This document shows, piece by piece, positions 1 through 12,304 of a stretch of 64,000 bases of DNA (positions within the stretch are counted from its first letter, which is position 1; the number at the start of each line of letters is the position of its first letter). Location of the stretch: the NCBI GenBank assembly GCA_958496175.1, contig OY292278.1, forward strand, positions 22,010,001-22,074,000, read 5' to 3'. Under the pieces are notes generated by a model that saw only the letters and a list, made by a program, of their open reading frames with translations, was not told the DNA's origin and made no database searches. Source of the stretch: Sisyra terminalis. Lineage: Eukaryota > Arthropoda > Insecta > Neuroptera > Sisyridae. The position numbers were made by a program, and so were the translations under genes.

Positions 1-675
1 AAGAAACTTCCGATCGCACGTTGGTTTACGTTTGCTCCCGCTTCTACCAGTTCTTGTACTAGTTCATTGTTGTTATATGCAATCGCTAGATGTAAGGCAC
101 TTGCTCCTAAATATTCTTCGCCCTCCACCACGTCGATGGCAAGCTTTGAAAAACATTTGAGTAAGATTCTAGCCAATTTTGTGTGCATTCGGGTATCGCA
201 AATGATCAAAACGTGCAAAAGACTTTCGCCCAATGATCCTCGATATTGCATCTGCCAACACGCTTCATGGTCTTCCCACTTTGCAAGCGGATCATGAGGA
301 CTTAGTGAAGCTTCAATTGGCAAAACCACTTGGTGTTGATCCCGGAACTTCCATCGCAAGTATTCTGCCCGATTAATAATTTGACCTTTTCCGCTTCCAT
401 ACATCAATATTCCGAATTGCTCTTTGATCAATTTCTCCACTTCGATTTGGCCACCAACATTGTACGCATCAATTAATTCACCCCCTAACACAAAAAAGCA
501 GAAGAGTTAAATAAGTTTTAAACTTTCATCCACCTACGCAAGTGACACCTTTTTTATAGTTGGCCAAACGATACAACAAACACTGATCTTCATTGGATGC
601 TTGGCTAATCACACGATCTAATACCGATCCAGCTGCTTGCAATTTTTCCTTACCTTTGCACAATTTACCACCCAT
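1..675 (-). CDS. nan: TRPV-type cation channel, N-terminal part (Nanchung/Inactive group), truncated by window edge
   Basis: Exon 1 spans 675-549, beginning with ATG at 675-673 and the residues [13 protein letters not shown]. Exon 2 runs from 484 off the left edge. Joining them at the GT/AG sites keeps frame and gives [20 protein letters not shown]. The piece then reads through the intracellular N-terminal region ([17 protein letters not shown]) into ankyrin repeats, with [20 protein letters not shown] followed by [15 protein letters not shown]. That layout is known from insect TRPV channels, where Nanchung and Inactive form the mechanosensory and insecticide-target channel of chordotonal neurons. 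The six-helix pore lies outside the window. Assignment to TRPV is firm. Nanchung rather than Inactive is my reading of the ankyrin segment and is less sure. The 64-bp intron (485-548) is short. Confidence 0.8.
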
Positions 676-1488
676 TTAGACGAGCACTTGAAGTGACTAA
701 GTTTTTTACATTTTCCAGTTGTTTTTTTGTTGATACATTGTTGCTTTTTCGCTGTTTAATCAATAGATGCGTAAAGCTTTGGCGTAAAACGATCGCTAGT
801 TAATGTGTCAAGGTTTAAAAGCTTTCTAAGGATCCATGCACTGAGTGGTACCACATTCTTAAACGGTTTTCATATGAGTTATTAGTTTGACTAAAAACTA
901 TTAAAAACGCATTTTATGAATATCGCAGAAACAATAAAAATTATTATATAGCAATTTAGATATATTGAGCTTTTTATGAATGCAAGCTCAACTAATATTT
1001 CAATATTTCTGTTTCTATTATTTCCTAAGATAAATCAAAGTTTTAAAATATTTTTTTCCCCATTTTTCCCCCTCTATAAATTTCTTTATATTGTCGTGGA
1101 AACTTGAATTAATAATAGTAATAGATAGATAAAATAAAAAAAAAACCGAGAAAAGTTCAACTATAATTGTTTGCTGAACTCTGATTGTCACGTTTTCTTA
1201 GATCCCCTCGACCCCCCTTGTATATTAACATATTTTTTGAACGATCCCTTTTTGAATTAACTCATATAATTGAAAAAATTTTAACTTCACAGTTGTTTAA
1301 CTAAATAGATTTTTTTTGAATTCCACTGTCCTTAATTCTTATACTAAATGTATAGTCTCTACATCCGTCTTAATAATATGGTATCGTTGTATATTTATTG
1401 TTATGATTTATAATATTGTTACGTTTTAACGCTTATTTATATTAACGGATTCGTTAGGATATATTTGAAGTTATATAACACAATTTAT

Positions 1489-1713
1489 GGCTCAAGTGTA
1501 CTTTAGCACACCCACAATCTGACAACGTTGCATTTTCGACTTTGTTTTTAATTTAATTCGCGATATTTTTTTTTATTCAATTTTAATATGGTATAATCCT
1601 CTCTTTTATGGCTAAATTTTCATTATGGACCGATTTAATCGCGAATTAAATTAAAGACAAACTCGAAAATGCAACATTGCCAGATTGTGGGTGTGCTAAA
1701 GTACACATGAGCC
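1489..1713. mobile_element. Palindromic MITE, family A (GGCTCAAGTGTAC ends), copy 1
   Basis: The element is one long inverted repeat. It begins GGCTCAAGTGTACTTTAGCA, and its right end read backwards gives nearly the same sequence for about 100 bp per arm. Flanking octamers CAATTTAT and GAATTTAT match at 7 of 8 positions, fitting an 8-bp target duplication as made by hAT-type (or P-type) transposases. It has no coding capacity. Confidence 0.85.
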
Positions 1714-2124
1714 GAATTTATTATTGTGCACTTATTTATTAATTTTAACAATTATACTAACGGTTGTAATTATTACTTAATCGTAACTGATACTTATAAT
1801 AACTTTTTCGATACTGACCAGGGTGACGGTCGATCGTCTTATTTATATTGCCCATTTGCAGGTTCTGGAAGGTTCAAGACCGTTTCATGCACTTCTCGTA
1901 GTCTCGAATGTTTCTATCTCTTTCTACCGCACGTTAGAGTCTCACGAAGAAGATTCTGGAGCGCCGTCTATCTCGCTTCAATCTAATTGTTAGATCATTT
2001 AAATGCTCGAAGACCACAACAATATAATTATATTATCATCGTATTGTTATGTACTGGCAACCTAATTATTTCTTTTGGTCAAGTAAAAGTTGAAAAACCA
2101 ATTAAGAAAAATTGATACTGATAC

Positions 2125-2237
2125 CAGGGAAGAGACTTATAAAGGCTAATTTTGTACAGCGACAACTGGTGGTCGGCAAACAGAAGTCAGGAATTAACCG
2201 ACATGTTAAAATTTCAATACGAGTCTCTCTTCTCTAA
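2125..2237. mobile_element. Deleted copy of a palindromic element (family F)
   Basis: It shares TTTGTACAGCGACAACT and the GTCTC/TCTTCTCT end with the full palindrome at 47665-47909 but lacks one arm. It is bounded roughly by GGAAGAGACTTATAAA on the left and GAGTCTCTCTTCTCT on the right. Boundaries are approximate. Confidence 0.55.
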
Positions 2238-2979
2238 TTGATACGTATTTCACAATAATCAACAAAATTAATCATCAATATTGTCCAAATTTTTTTTATA
2301 TGACTGATGAAGTAGCGGTATTCTAAGTCTAGTGATTGGATGTTATTTTCTAAAATTTACCTCTTCACTATACTGTAATTGAAAATCGAGCAAACAAAGG
2401 CCGACAAACACGAAATTCATAATGTTTAAAATTTAAATTGGTGTATGCATACACCTTGCATCTGACATCCTACTGTATGCTGACTGAACCGTGTAAATAA
2501 AGGGGAAGCGGCCAAGCACAATGAGCTGAAAGATGCTCTAGATCCGTCATTCCCAACGTGGGGCTTGGGGGTCCCTAATTATTTACATCTTCATTCATCC
2601 ATAGCGTTACATTCCCACAGAATGTGAGAGGTTGGTTCGTCCTATGACAAAATCTGCCCATTGGATAACCCTTATGTTATTGTACTATCATCAATCAATT
2701 AGCAAATAAATCATTTTCAATATGGGCGACAACTAACAATTCAGGATTCACACGTGTTTGTAGAAGTTCAGATGTTTTATATGCACTTTTGGCTGATTGT
2801 CGGGCAAACAATTGATTTCCCCCTGTGTTCTATTAGGTAAGCTTATATGTAGACTATAAAGCATCATACATGTAAAGTTGGTTGCCTACTATTCAACCAC
2901 ATGTTTTTTTCTTTATTAAGCATAAGAAATTTTGTTAATGTTTTCTCACAAGTACTATTTATCGAATTACAATATTTCG

Positions 2980-3185
2980 GGCTCAAGTGTACTTTAGCAC
3001 ACCCACAATCTGGCAACGTTGCATTTTGGACTTTGTTTTTAATTTAATTCAATTCTAATATGGTATAATTCTTTCTTCTGTGACTAAATTTTCATTATGG
3101 ACCGATTTTATCGCGGATTAAATTAAAAACAAAGTCGAAACTGCAACATTGCCAGATTGTGGGTGTGCTAAAGTACACATGAGCC
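2980..3185. mobile_element. Palindromic MITE, family A, copy 2
   Basis: Same terminal repeats as the copy at 1489-1713 and the same CACACCCACAATCTGGCAAC block, with a short deletion in the left arm. Flanks ATATTTCG and ATATTTTG match at 7 of 8 positions, again fitting an 8-bp duplication. Confidence 0.85.
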
Positions 3186-3987
3186 ATATTTTGCTTCAAT
3201 TTTTGGATGAACTTCAGCTGACTTCTTATTGCTTTAGTTAGAATATAAATGCACTCCGGTTGCAAGTATGTACGAAAAAGATAATCCTAAAAGTATGCAA
3301 AAATTATCTTTGGAATGCAAACGAAATTTTATTGATAACTCAATTTTGGATTTTTTTTAATAAAAGCACTTCTTTGAAGTGCAAGAGTTGGAATAATACG
3401 AGTTGGAAAGGAAGTAGAAATAAAAGCACATATATCACGTGGAGATGAAGTAGCACGAGATGTTTATTTTTACGAATATTTTTTCAATTTTTATATAAAA
3501 GATGAATTAATGAAATATTTGTTATGTATGTACACAAACGAAAGATTATGTAAGAAAAAAAGATAATACGTGAATAAATACATTATAGGTGAAAATATTC
3601 AGAAAAAAATTTCACTTGAATAAATCATTGGAATTACTGTTAATTGAAATATAAGATACTTCCTTCTCAAATCTAAAAAAGAAACTAATTACTAACTTGA
3701 ATTCCCACAGCAATGTCTAAACGTATCTATTTTACTCCACTTATTGTTTATGAAAATTAAACTTACACAAAACTAACAGCTAAATGTTAAGATTAAGTTA
3801 TAGTAATAGTGAAATTCAAGCCAATAATCATTTTCTTGATTTCTTTTTTAATTCACACTTTTTTTCTTAATATCGTCAACAGTAAAAAAACCGTTTAGAC
3901 ACATCGCCAAACAATTGTTATACAAAAATAATAATTAAAATGGATGAATGGATTACAGATTCTAATTAATAATTATAAATCAGCAAT

Positions 3988-6900
3988 TCATTTCTTTTTA
4001 TTTTTAACGGCTGTAGATTTCCCCTTGGCATTGTTCGCTACTTTAGCCTTCTTCTTAGGACCTTCTTCGTCCTCGTCTTCATCTTCCTGTAACAAGAAGT
4101 AAATCACTTTGTAATTTTAACGAACTTTTGTTTTTTCACTTCATTTCCGAAAACTATCTTAAACTTGTTTCCCAACAAATTTTGATCTTTTTACAAAATT
4201 TTCACTAACCTTAACTAGCTCATTAATATAATTAGAAACAAAGACTTATTATAAGTTTTTTAACTAAAAGCAGTTACAGTAATAAGTATCAAAATATAGA
4301 AAGTACAATTGTTAGTACACAAGCAAAACAACAAAAAAATTAAGTAAAAACCATTAATTGTTTTTTGTATTAAAATTGAAAACCTTGAAACTATTAATTT
4401 TCGGAAATCAAGCTGTTCTACTTTATATAAAGCATTTCCAGTATTAAATTAACAGCACAAAACTCCCATATTTGTAACAAAAATACACAATATCCACAAT
4501 TCAAAATTTAACAACGGAAATTCGGTTAATTCCACCTCCTCAAAATATGTCGATATTATGTCTTAAATTTTGGAAAAAATCATCCCAGCGATTTTTCCAA
4601 TAACGTTAACATGGGTCATCAAAAAATTGAGAATTAAAAATACTTCGATGTTCTTTTTTTTTTGCTGTTAAGCAATTGAACAAATATTCTAATGCTTGGG
4701 TTTTTTTGCAATAGTTTATGTGAAATTCTTAAAAAAAATTGTAAAACTTGGATATTTTCTTTTTTGAACTAGTAAGAGCATAATTTTGGGATATTTTTGA
4801 ACAAGTCCAAAAAATAATCAAAACAAGAAACACCCTAGTATATGTATTAAAAAAATGTTTAATTAATTAAAAACCGTAAGTCAATTAAACCAAAAAAAAG
4901 TTCCCTTTTTAGTTAACTACTATAGTCCCTACAACTTCGGGTGGTGGAAAAATTCAAAATTTTCATAAAAGCGGTTGCAAATACGAGGGACCGAAAAGTA
5001 ATGATGTGACATTGAGATTTTTTTTTCTTTTCAATATAATTGATTTGGGAAAAGTCGATTTTTAATAAAAAAAATAATCGGAATTGGAAAAATCGATTTT
5101 TATCTATTACTTGAAAGAATATCAGCTTTTCTTTCTTTTGTATGTATGTTGCGATAAATGTAATGAATTAAAAATTATTAATAATTATCTATCAATATTA
5201 ATAGTTAACAAAAGTCGAGGGAAAAGGAAGTACTTTTACCGGTTCATTACTTTTTACGACTTCGAATTCTTATTTGGATTCGGAAGAGTTGCGGGCATAA
5301 AAATCGATTTGTATGGAAATATAATCGATTATTTCTCACATCTCTACCGAAAAGTAAAAATTGATATCTATCCAGAGGAATATCCCTTGCATTCGGTGAG
5401 CTCATATATGCTGCATAACTATAAATGATTCAACAATTTCAGAACTAATTGCACTATACTAAAACTAAGTACTTTAAAAACTTTTCTTTAATAATGATAT
5501 CGCAAACATTTCAAAAAATGATGTTACTATAAAGAGTTTACTTTCATAAATCAAAAAAGTAGTTATTAAAATATTAGAGGAACTTTTTTTTCAGTATAGA
5601 CATTGTGTATTTTTCAAGTGGGTACTTTTAGGCGCAAAATAATTCAATTTAATACTGAAAATACTTAAATTATAAATAGTTTGTGTGATCCATTACCATC
5701 TCCAATACAATATTACATTTAGTTAATGTGCTTAATTCCAAAGCCTTACAGTATAAGGACTTCTCAACCGGCAAAGGTGCCGACTTTATGTCGAGCATTC
5801 AAAAAAGATTGACTATTCCAATGTTCCACGATTTTTTCTGATTGCACTTAAAAGCGTTGGGCAGTAGCAACCAATTATCTGTACATGCATATGATTAACA
5901 ATATTTGTTACGGAATTGAGACTTTGAATTTTACATAACTAACAATTTTTTAATAATAAAAATAACTAATTTCACAACTGAGAATTTAACTTTGATCATA
6001 CAGTACATGGCCGCTGAATTTGTCGATCCCATATAATGGGATATACTAACGGCTATTTGATATTTTCCGATCACATGCAAACCATAAAAACAACTAATAG
6101 ATCGTCAGTTGCTACTGCATAACACATGTTAAATCGGAATATCAATATAGAAATAGCCGATGTTCTTGATCACACTATATGACGTCACTCATTGTAGCTG
6201 CCCAGATTTCCTATGATTATGAAAAGTTAACATACTGTAGTCTAATAAATACATACTTAGGAGAATGAGAAATGTTACAATATTGTATTGGAGTTGATAG
6301 TGAATCGCGGACCGTAAAGCCAAAAAGCTTGTTCTTTTCATTTATATTTTTGTTCAGGACATGAATTTAGTGCCAAATAAACGATAAAGGACTTCAGTGC
6401 GAGTTTAGAATAGAACAAGCTTGGATGATGCAAAACAATTCGAAATTTCCTTTCCATAAAAATTGATCATGGAAAGAAATCATCGAATACATGCGCTAAG
6501 AAAGAGAAACATTTTTATAAAAGTTTATAAGCTTTGAAAGAGTTTCATAAAAATGTTTAACACGGGATTGAATATTCAAATACCAAAAACCACCCATGTA
6601 TTGGTTTAAATATGATTAAATATTGTCTATATCGCACCTCATCTTGTCCTTTTGAGTTGATTTTGCGCTTTTTGTTGGCACCAGCTTGAACCTGAAACGC
6701 CCTTAAGGTTTAGAAGAGAAGACGACCAGAGACATCATAATTAATTAGGTAAACAAATATTGAAAATTCTCTTCATTTTGCTCGGGGTCATCGAAAAACA
6801 AGTATGCGGAATTTTCGGCCTCGTATATAAAGAAAATTTTAATATGAATTGCCATTTCACTTACCACGTGTTCGTCGCCTTCTTCTTCATCTAACATCTC

Positions 6901-7256
6901 TTCTTCCATTTCGTCAATTTCATCGAATTCTTCCATAGGACTGCCGATCATGTGATGTCCGATTATGTGAACCGGGCCGGTTCCGTGTGATAGGCTAAAC
7001 GTTACGGGTGGGTCAGGGAATAGTAAATCCGTGACACATTGGTTCTGGCTGCCCATTTTTAAAGTGGCGACTGGAATTTTGATTGTGTCTTTCCATGTCA
7101 TCGCTTCGACTTTAACAACATTTAATTCGCCTTCTTTGGCCTCTGGGCCCAGAATTACTTGTTTTATAGCCAACTTATGACCACCTTGGTACTCATCAGC
7201 AGCTTTCGCTTCTGGATCCCACGACTCTGAGGCATTCTCGCCTTGTAAAGTTAATG
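3988..7256 (-). CDS. Nlp: Nucleoplasmin-like histone chaperone, missing first exon
   Basis: Three exons read in frame: 7256-6865, 6691-6638 and 4086-3988 (stop at 3990-3988). The first begins inside a codon at LTLQGENASESWDPEA and continues through the nucleoplasmin core strands GGHKLAIKQVILGPEAK, GELNVVKVEAMTW and TFSLSHGTGPVHIIGHH. A long acid tract (EEFDEIDEMEEEMLDEEEGD) follows. The second exon (VQAGANKKRKINSKGQDE) and third (acidic EDEDEDEEG, then KKKAKV and a lysine-rich end) give the basic tail with a probable nuclear localisation signal. Nucleoplasmins form pentamers that bind histones and act in chromatin assembly and sperm chromatin decondensation. About 181 residues are visible. 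The short start exon expected just before LTLQ was not found upstream. The 2.55-kb intron between the last two exons is the largest in the gene. Confidence 0.88.
4087..6637 (-). other. Large AT-rich intron of the nucleoplasmin-like gene
   Basis: No exon or mobile element was recognised with confidence. An open frame of 114 codons on the + strand (5084-5428) is rich in F, Y, I and K with no motif, and I treat it as chance in AT-rich sequence. Splice sites flanking the intron are canonical (GTGCGA donor, TTACAG acceptor). Confidence 0.6.
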
Positions 7257-7685
7257 CTAAAATTACAAAATAAAATCATTTAAATATAATTTTTTTTAAA
7301 AATGAATATCAGTCCTCTTTTAGCAGTGAATGACTAACTAATCGGACTTCTGCTTCTAATGAAGAGATACTGATTTACTAATACATATTTATAGTAAGAA
7401 TTAAAGATCTTGAAAAAAAATAAGACTATCGAAAAGCCAATCATTACATATTATGTTTGCAGTTTTCATCAAACCTCGACACGAGGAAACGCGATATTTA
7501 GGTACGGGATATACATTTTTAATTCGTTAAGTTTGATAAAACCATAATCTTTGATATACGAAAAACCATAATCGTAATTCCAATGCGTAGTGCTTAAGTA
7601 CATAGCTTAGTTTTTAAGTGGTATGTTCTCTAATTTCTCGATTCTTCTAGTTTTATGATCATTTTCTTTTTTGTATAAAGCACGA

Positions 7686-8150
7686 AGTATAGATACCAGG
7701 AGTCCGAATGGTATAGGTTTTTTCACAAAATACATGTACACAAAAGCCAACCCAGATCATAGTTCTCTTTTCTGTCACTTACAGCGCAAGTATTCAAAAC
7801 GTACCAAAGATTACAACGGTATTAAGAAGGTATTCCAATTTTGCAATACATGAAGGGAAATGATGCAAGATGTGGCGCCACCATTAGTGTTTGCAGTACT
7901 AACTCAAATTAAAATTATGTTACTTTCTGTAAGGTAATTATGATAACATGGGTTAGTACTCTAGATACTTTTGTTGCAACATCATATCTTGACCCATCAT
8001 GTAGAAGATTGGAATATACTATTTCTAATAATAACACTTTCCGCTTAATGATTCAAATGTCTACTTTATGAAGTGTAGTTCTCTACCGGTACTGGACCTC
8101 AAATTGATACCATTTTTTAACATTGTGTTTGGACTCCTTGTATCTATACT
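7686..8150. mobile_element. Inverted-repeat element with a second MITE nested inside
   Basis: The left end AGTATAGATACCAGGAGTCC and the right end GGACTCCTTGTATCTATACT are inverted copies differing at one position. A half copy of the same terminal sequence lies at 59539-59575, preceded by a CAGTCCAATCC-like end. Between the ends lies a family D element (about 7824-8020), so the outer element is the older insertion. No coding capacity. Confidence 0.65.
7824..8020. mobile_element. MITE family D (AAGGTATTCC ends), copy 1, nested
   Basis: The left arm AAGGTATTCCAATTTTGCAA, then CAAGATGTGGCGCC and AGTACTAACT, matches the better-preserved copy at 47453-47649. The right arm ends with AGAAGATTGGAATA. 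Arms have diverged, so this copy is older than the other. Confidence 0.65.
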
Positions 8151-10104
8151 CCATAGTTCATATAAAATGTTTATTATATCCAAAAGATACTCTTAGCAAT
8201 AAAATATCCCAAGAGCTTTAAAATATGGTTCGGGGAAGGAATGAATGAATAAAGACACAGTCACACAGAATCAACGATAAAAAACGAACGTCGATATGAC
8301 AAGGTCGCACTCACAAATGAAAAAGGATTATATCGGATGTAGTATAAGGAAAACGTTAAGAATTAAAGCAAAAAGGAAGTATTGGCATCCTGCATTAGGG
8401 ATATCCTAATCTGCCGTTAGGCAGTAAACAGGAAACCATTTTTTTAAAATATTTTCATTTTAATTTGACGTAGTTCTACGAAAATCTTTCGTCAAATTTT
8501 GGCGCCACAGTAACTATAAAATTCACATGTTAAAAGATTTCAAGCAAATCCGTTTATATGAAAAAATCGGTTAAAATTGTAGAAGTCATCACAAAAACAT
8601 GTTAGCATATAAATATAGGATATTAGATGGTTAATAAAACAGTTTAAGCAAAATCCAGATTCACTATATAAAGCGTCAAATAGTATAAGGGAAATTTAGT
8701 ATTCCAGACTAACATATTTAAATATTCAACACCAAACGCAGTTACCAAATTCGCCATTTTAAATGCTCAATATTTAGATGCCCGGCAATTATTGTGCAAA
8801 GAAATGTGGAATTAGGGAAATAATTAAGAAATATTTCTTAAATAAATTAAAAAGTAAAAAATTATTTGATTTTAAAACGCAAGAAAAAATTCAATAATAA
8901 TTAATTTATACGTTACAGAATAAAATCGTTAAGTCGCAATGACATTGATGTACTGAATCCAGTGGAGAAATGGCGACATTTATATAATAATATAAACAAT
9001 GTATTGATATATAACGATTCTTATCACTGATAACTGTTATTATTGAATTTATTATTCTAATAATTAGATATTTCAATTAAAATGCAAGTGTTAAGTGGGT
9101 AGACAATGGCGCGTAAAAATACCGGGAAACATCGATTGGACGCCTACATTTGAACATGAATATCTCTGTAACTATGGTTTGGGGATGGAAATTTTATGAA
9201 CGCAAGCAATCTGGGATAATTCAGGATGAATACATACCGAAAAAATATTCGTCAGACATATTGAATTTGTCGATGTTTTAAGATAAAAATACACCACACG
9301 TGACTTAGAATGCCGGCCAGGGAATGTAAGCGAGCACAAGAGAACTTTTCACGCCAAACGATGCTAATACTAATGGCGGTCGTCAACAAGCGCGTTCACT
9401 CATCCCCACTACGACTTGGTGGTCGATGATAGTCTATCTCGCTCGAAAAGCAAATATCGCTAACGCTGTAGCGCTAATTCCTTCGACTTTTTCAAATTAT
9501 CAACTTTTTAATTTTTATCATTTTTGTCAATTTTTGAATTTATTAACTTCATTAATCAATTTACTTAGGTAAAAATAGTTGTTAAAATCGGTAAAACAAT
9601 TTGTAAAACATATTTACTTAATTTTGAAGCGTTAAACTTTAAACTTATAAAAATCATTTACGTTATTTACATTCAAGCTGATTAAAGGGTTTCTATGGGT
9701 TATATTTTTTTTACTTTTTTAAATTGAATACATTAAATCAGTAGTTGATTATAATATTGTTTTTTTTTTTTAAATTTATAAATTATATGCACAATAAACG
9801 GCTAGTTCAATAAACTTATCATATTCATTAGATTCGTATTCTACTGTTTTCTAAACCGGCTAGAACAAGAGCGTCCTCAGCTAGTGTAATTGAGGGGTTC
9901 GAGACTAGCGGATAATATAGTTTAATATAAACCTATGGGTGTAGAAAATAATGGCTCTACTTGACTCTAACCAGAATTTCACAAGGGGCAATCAATTCAA
10001 AGCACGGTTAAAGTTTAATAAATTTGTAATATAATTGTAAACTTGACTATGATGATTTTTTGTTTGTTTTTTAGTCTTTCTATTGTATACACTGATTTGT
10101 ATAA

Positions 10105-10420
10105 ATGGCTGGCGTACTGTACAGTAAACGACAAGCCGCACTAGAAGCAATTGCCAACGCCGTCTACGTAGGCACAAATTTGGAGTGAACTAAGCAAAAT
10201 GTAGCAGCGTCTTATTATACAAGTGTCTCCTCTCTGGTGTGAGGACCTGCGACAATCGAAGCAAGTAACATGCAAACGCTTATTTGTGTAAGTTGGTGCT
10301 CGTCGGTACCCAATGAGCAGCTGTTGTTTTTAGTTGCTGTAAAACATGTGCCTACGTAGACGGCGCTTCGTACGCCACACTAGGTTTTTCTTATTTTTTT
10401 TTCACGGTATACGCCAGCAT
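10105..10420. mobile_element. MITE family C (about 316 bp, long inverted ends), copy 1
   Basis: The ends ATGGCTGGCGTAC and GTATACGCCAGCAT are inverted relatives. Inside them a second, nearly perfect inverted pair GCCGTCTACGTAGGCACA / TGTGCCTACGTAGACGGC marks the inner arms. The centre is comparatively GC-rich and carries no long open frame beyond a short MCLRRRR reading in each arm, which is the same sequence read from both sides. A diverged second copy is at 29483-29775. Confidence 0.75.
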
Positions 10421-11952
10421 ATGAACGGTTTATCTATATATACATATATCAAAGACTGTGTACAATTTTTAAAGGGACTTCTCTCTTCCCTATTCTTTTT
10501 TCAGCTATCTCAGTTAAATCTAGTAAAAGTTACGTAACATTTACGTTAGTATAACAAAAAAATAAATATCATAATTTGTATTTGTATTCAGAGGGTGAAA
10601 ACGCATTTAGTTCCAGAACACCCCCTAAATACTTAATTAGTATCAGTGGTTTGGCATCCATTTGTCTAACGTCAAGCACTCTGGATACCATATATTTTTC
10701 CCTTCCCAAAAATATAAAATTACAATAAATTTATGTATTATATTGTTTGAATTGAATATGTTCAGGATATTAGCATTTTAATGTATCTTCTATAGTTTCA
10801 GCGGTTCTTTAAATATCAAATAAGGAGTCATATAATCATATAAATTACGTAAAATACTTTAGGTAAAAGAGAGGTCATAAATTTCTGACTACTTTCATTT
10901 TTAATTACAAAAAGGATATCAATTTATAATATTATACTATTTATAATATTTATACTAGTAATATTATTTTTTTGCAATTAAAAGGAGGAGTCTAATTTAT
11001 AAATGACCTCTGCATTGTGCCGGAGACAAATATTTAATAAAACTATATAAGGTGTTTTTATCAAATATATATTGTATCATTGTATATCCTGTATAAGATA
11101 CAAGGGTCTTTTCAAATTTGAAAAAAATCGAAGATTACGATTGGTTTTCTTTTACTTTTTAAATGTAAAATAATTTTTTGTATCCAAAATAAATGTTGAT
11201 CTTATGCCATCTTATGATATAGAAATATACATACATATATAACATTAATGACTTATATTTTTCTTATAATTACCTTAGAACATTTATGAATTTTTTCCTA
11301 TCCAACACACATATTTTTTTTAATTTATCAGTAAAAAAAGACATTGGCACCGGAAAAGAATTTATAGATGTATTATTTTTAGAAGCATCATTAATGTTTA
11401 TTCACAAATTGATAATTATTTATATTGCGTTCTATAAGCGTTATGAGTAGTACAGACATGTTTTATATGTTTTTAGATAATTTTAAGTACTTCAAATATT
11501 TCATACACTTTGATAACACTTTTTATATATTATAATATATAAAAAAATATTCACTAAAGCGTAATTTTTATAAAGTTTAATGAGTTCACCTGTTTTTTTT
11601 TTTTTAGAATCACAAGTTGTCTATCCTCGACTACCTACTGAAATAAATAAGGGTAAAAGATTTATTTTTCTACGGATATTTACGATAGATGTTGGCGTGA
11701 TCGATGACTCTGAAACGAAATATAAAGAAGTTTCTAAAGTAAAAAAATTAAAAAGTTTCAAATTCTATCAATTAACAGGAACATTTTTATGCATTGATTC
11801 TAGTTAAACAACTAGAAAATGCAATTTGTTTAAGAGCCACCGACCCGTCCAAACGTGTACACCACACGTTTGTTGCCGTCTATAAAATTAACAAAAGGAA
11901 TATTGAATACAAAATATATATTTTTACTTTAATATTTTAAATATTCCGTTAA

Positions 11953-12240
11953 GCCTACTGGTGGGCGAGTGGTCAAAGTTGGTCAAGGTGGCCGCTCCGA
12001 AACTGCAGCTTCTGAGTTCCCTGTTAAAAAAGGCATTTACAATGTTCAAGAAACCCATTAGAAGCCATTTAAAGTGATAAAGGCATTTTAAATGAAATAA
12101 TGATTTCAAAATGCCTCTAAATGACTTTGTTTAACACGATTCGAACTTCGTATCGGGTAAATTTTCAATATTTCTTGATTTATGGTTTTTATTAGTTCTA
12201 GAAGTAACTTAATATTTGGCAATTATAAAGCGACGATCAA
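11953..12240 (+). mobile_element. tRNA-derived SINE, copy 1, interrupted by a family B MITE
   Basis: The head GCCTACTGGTGGGCGAGTGG resembles the A-box region of a Ser/Leu-like tRNA, and CACGATTCGAACTTCG is a degenerate B box. The body continues through TTTCAATATTTCTTGATTTA to the tail TTATAAAGCGACG. Between A and B boxes the palindrome CCCTGTTAAAAAAGGCA...TTTGTTTAACA (12019-12136) is inserted, splitting the internal promoter. RNA polymerase III promoter function is inferred from the tRNA-like boxes only. Confidence 0.8.
12019..12136. mobile_element. MITE family B, inserted in the head of a SINE
   Basis: Short palindrome starting CCCTGTTAAAAAAGGCATTT and ending TTTGTTTAACA, with the diagnostic middle AACCCATTAGAAG...TTTAAAG. 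Best copy of the family is at 29015-29121. Confidence 0.7.
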
Positions 12241-12304
12241 TAACAAGAGAAACAAAATAAAATACAATTTATTACTCTTATAATAGGCAAACAAATACTT
12301 TTGT

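Larger units (their letters stand above)
676..3987. other. Intergenic gap with mobile-element copies
   Basis: Between the TRPV start and the nucleoplasmin stop I find no exon I can defend. The gap holds two near-intact palindromic MITEs (1489-1713 and 2980-3185) and a deleted relative of another palindrome family (about 2125-2237). The rest is AT-rich unique-looking sequence. Short open frames at 1726-1986 and 3260-3448 have composition like the surroundings and no recognisable motif. The promoter of the TRPV gene should lie at the left end of this gap, but no distinct element was recognised. Confidence 0.6.
7257..12304. other. Gene-poor 5-kb stretch upstream of the nucleoplasmin-like gene
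   Basis: This stretch should contain the unseen first exon and promoter of the nucleoplasmin-like gene, but no matching short coding exon could be located. It contains a nested inverted-repeat element pair (7686-8150), a large inverted-repeat element (10105-10420) and a SINE carrying a MITE (11953-12240). The remainder is AT-rich with scattered homopolymer runs, for example around 9760 and 11590. Confidence 0.5.

Noticed and set aside
1726..1986. 86-codon + strand frame next to a MITE
   Set aside because: No recognisable domain, no splice context, adjacent to repeat sequence.
5084..5428. 114-codon + strand frame in the nucleoplasmin intron
   Set aside because: Composition follows the AT-rich background (F, Y, I, K), there is no motif or splice context, and it lies inside another gene's intron.
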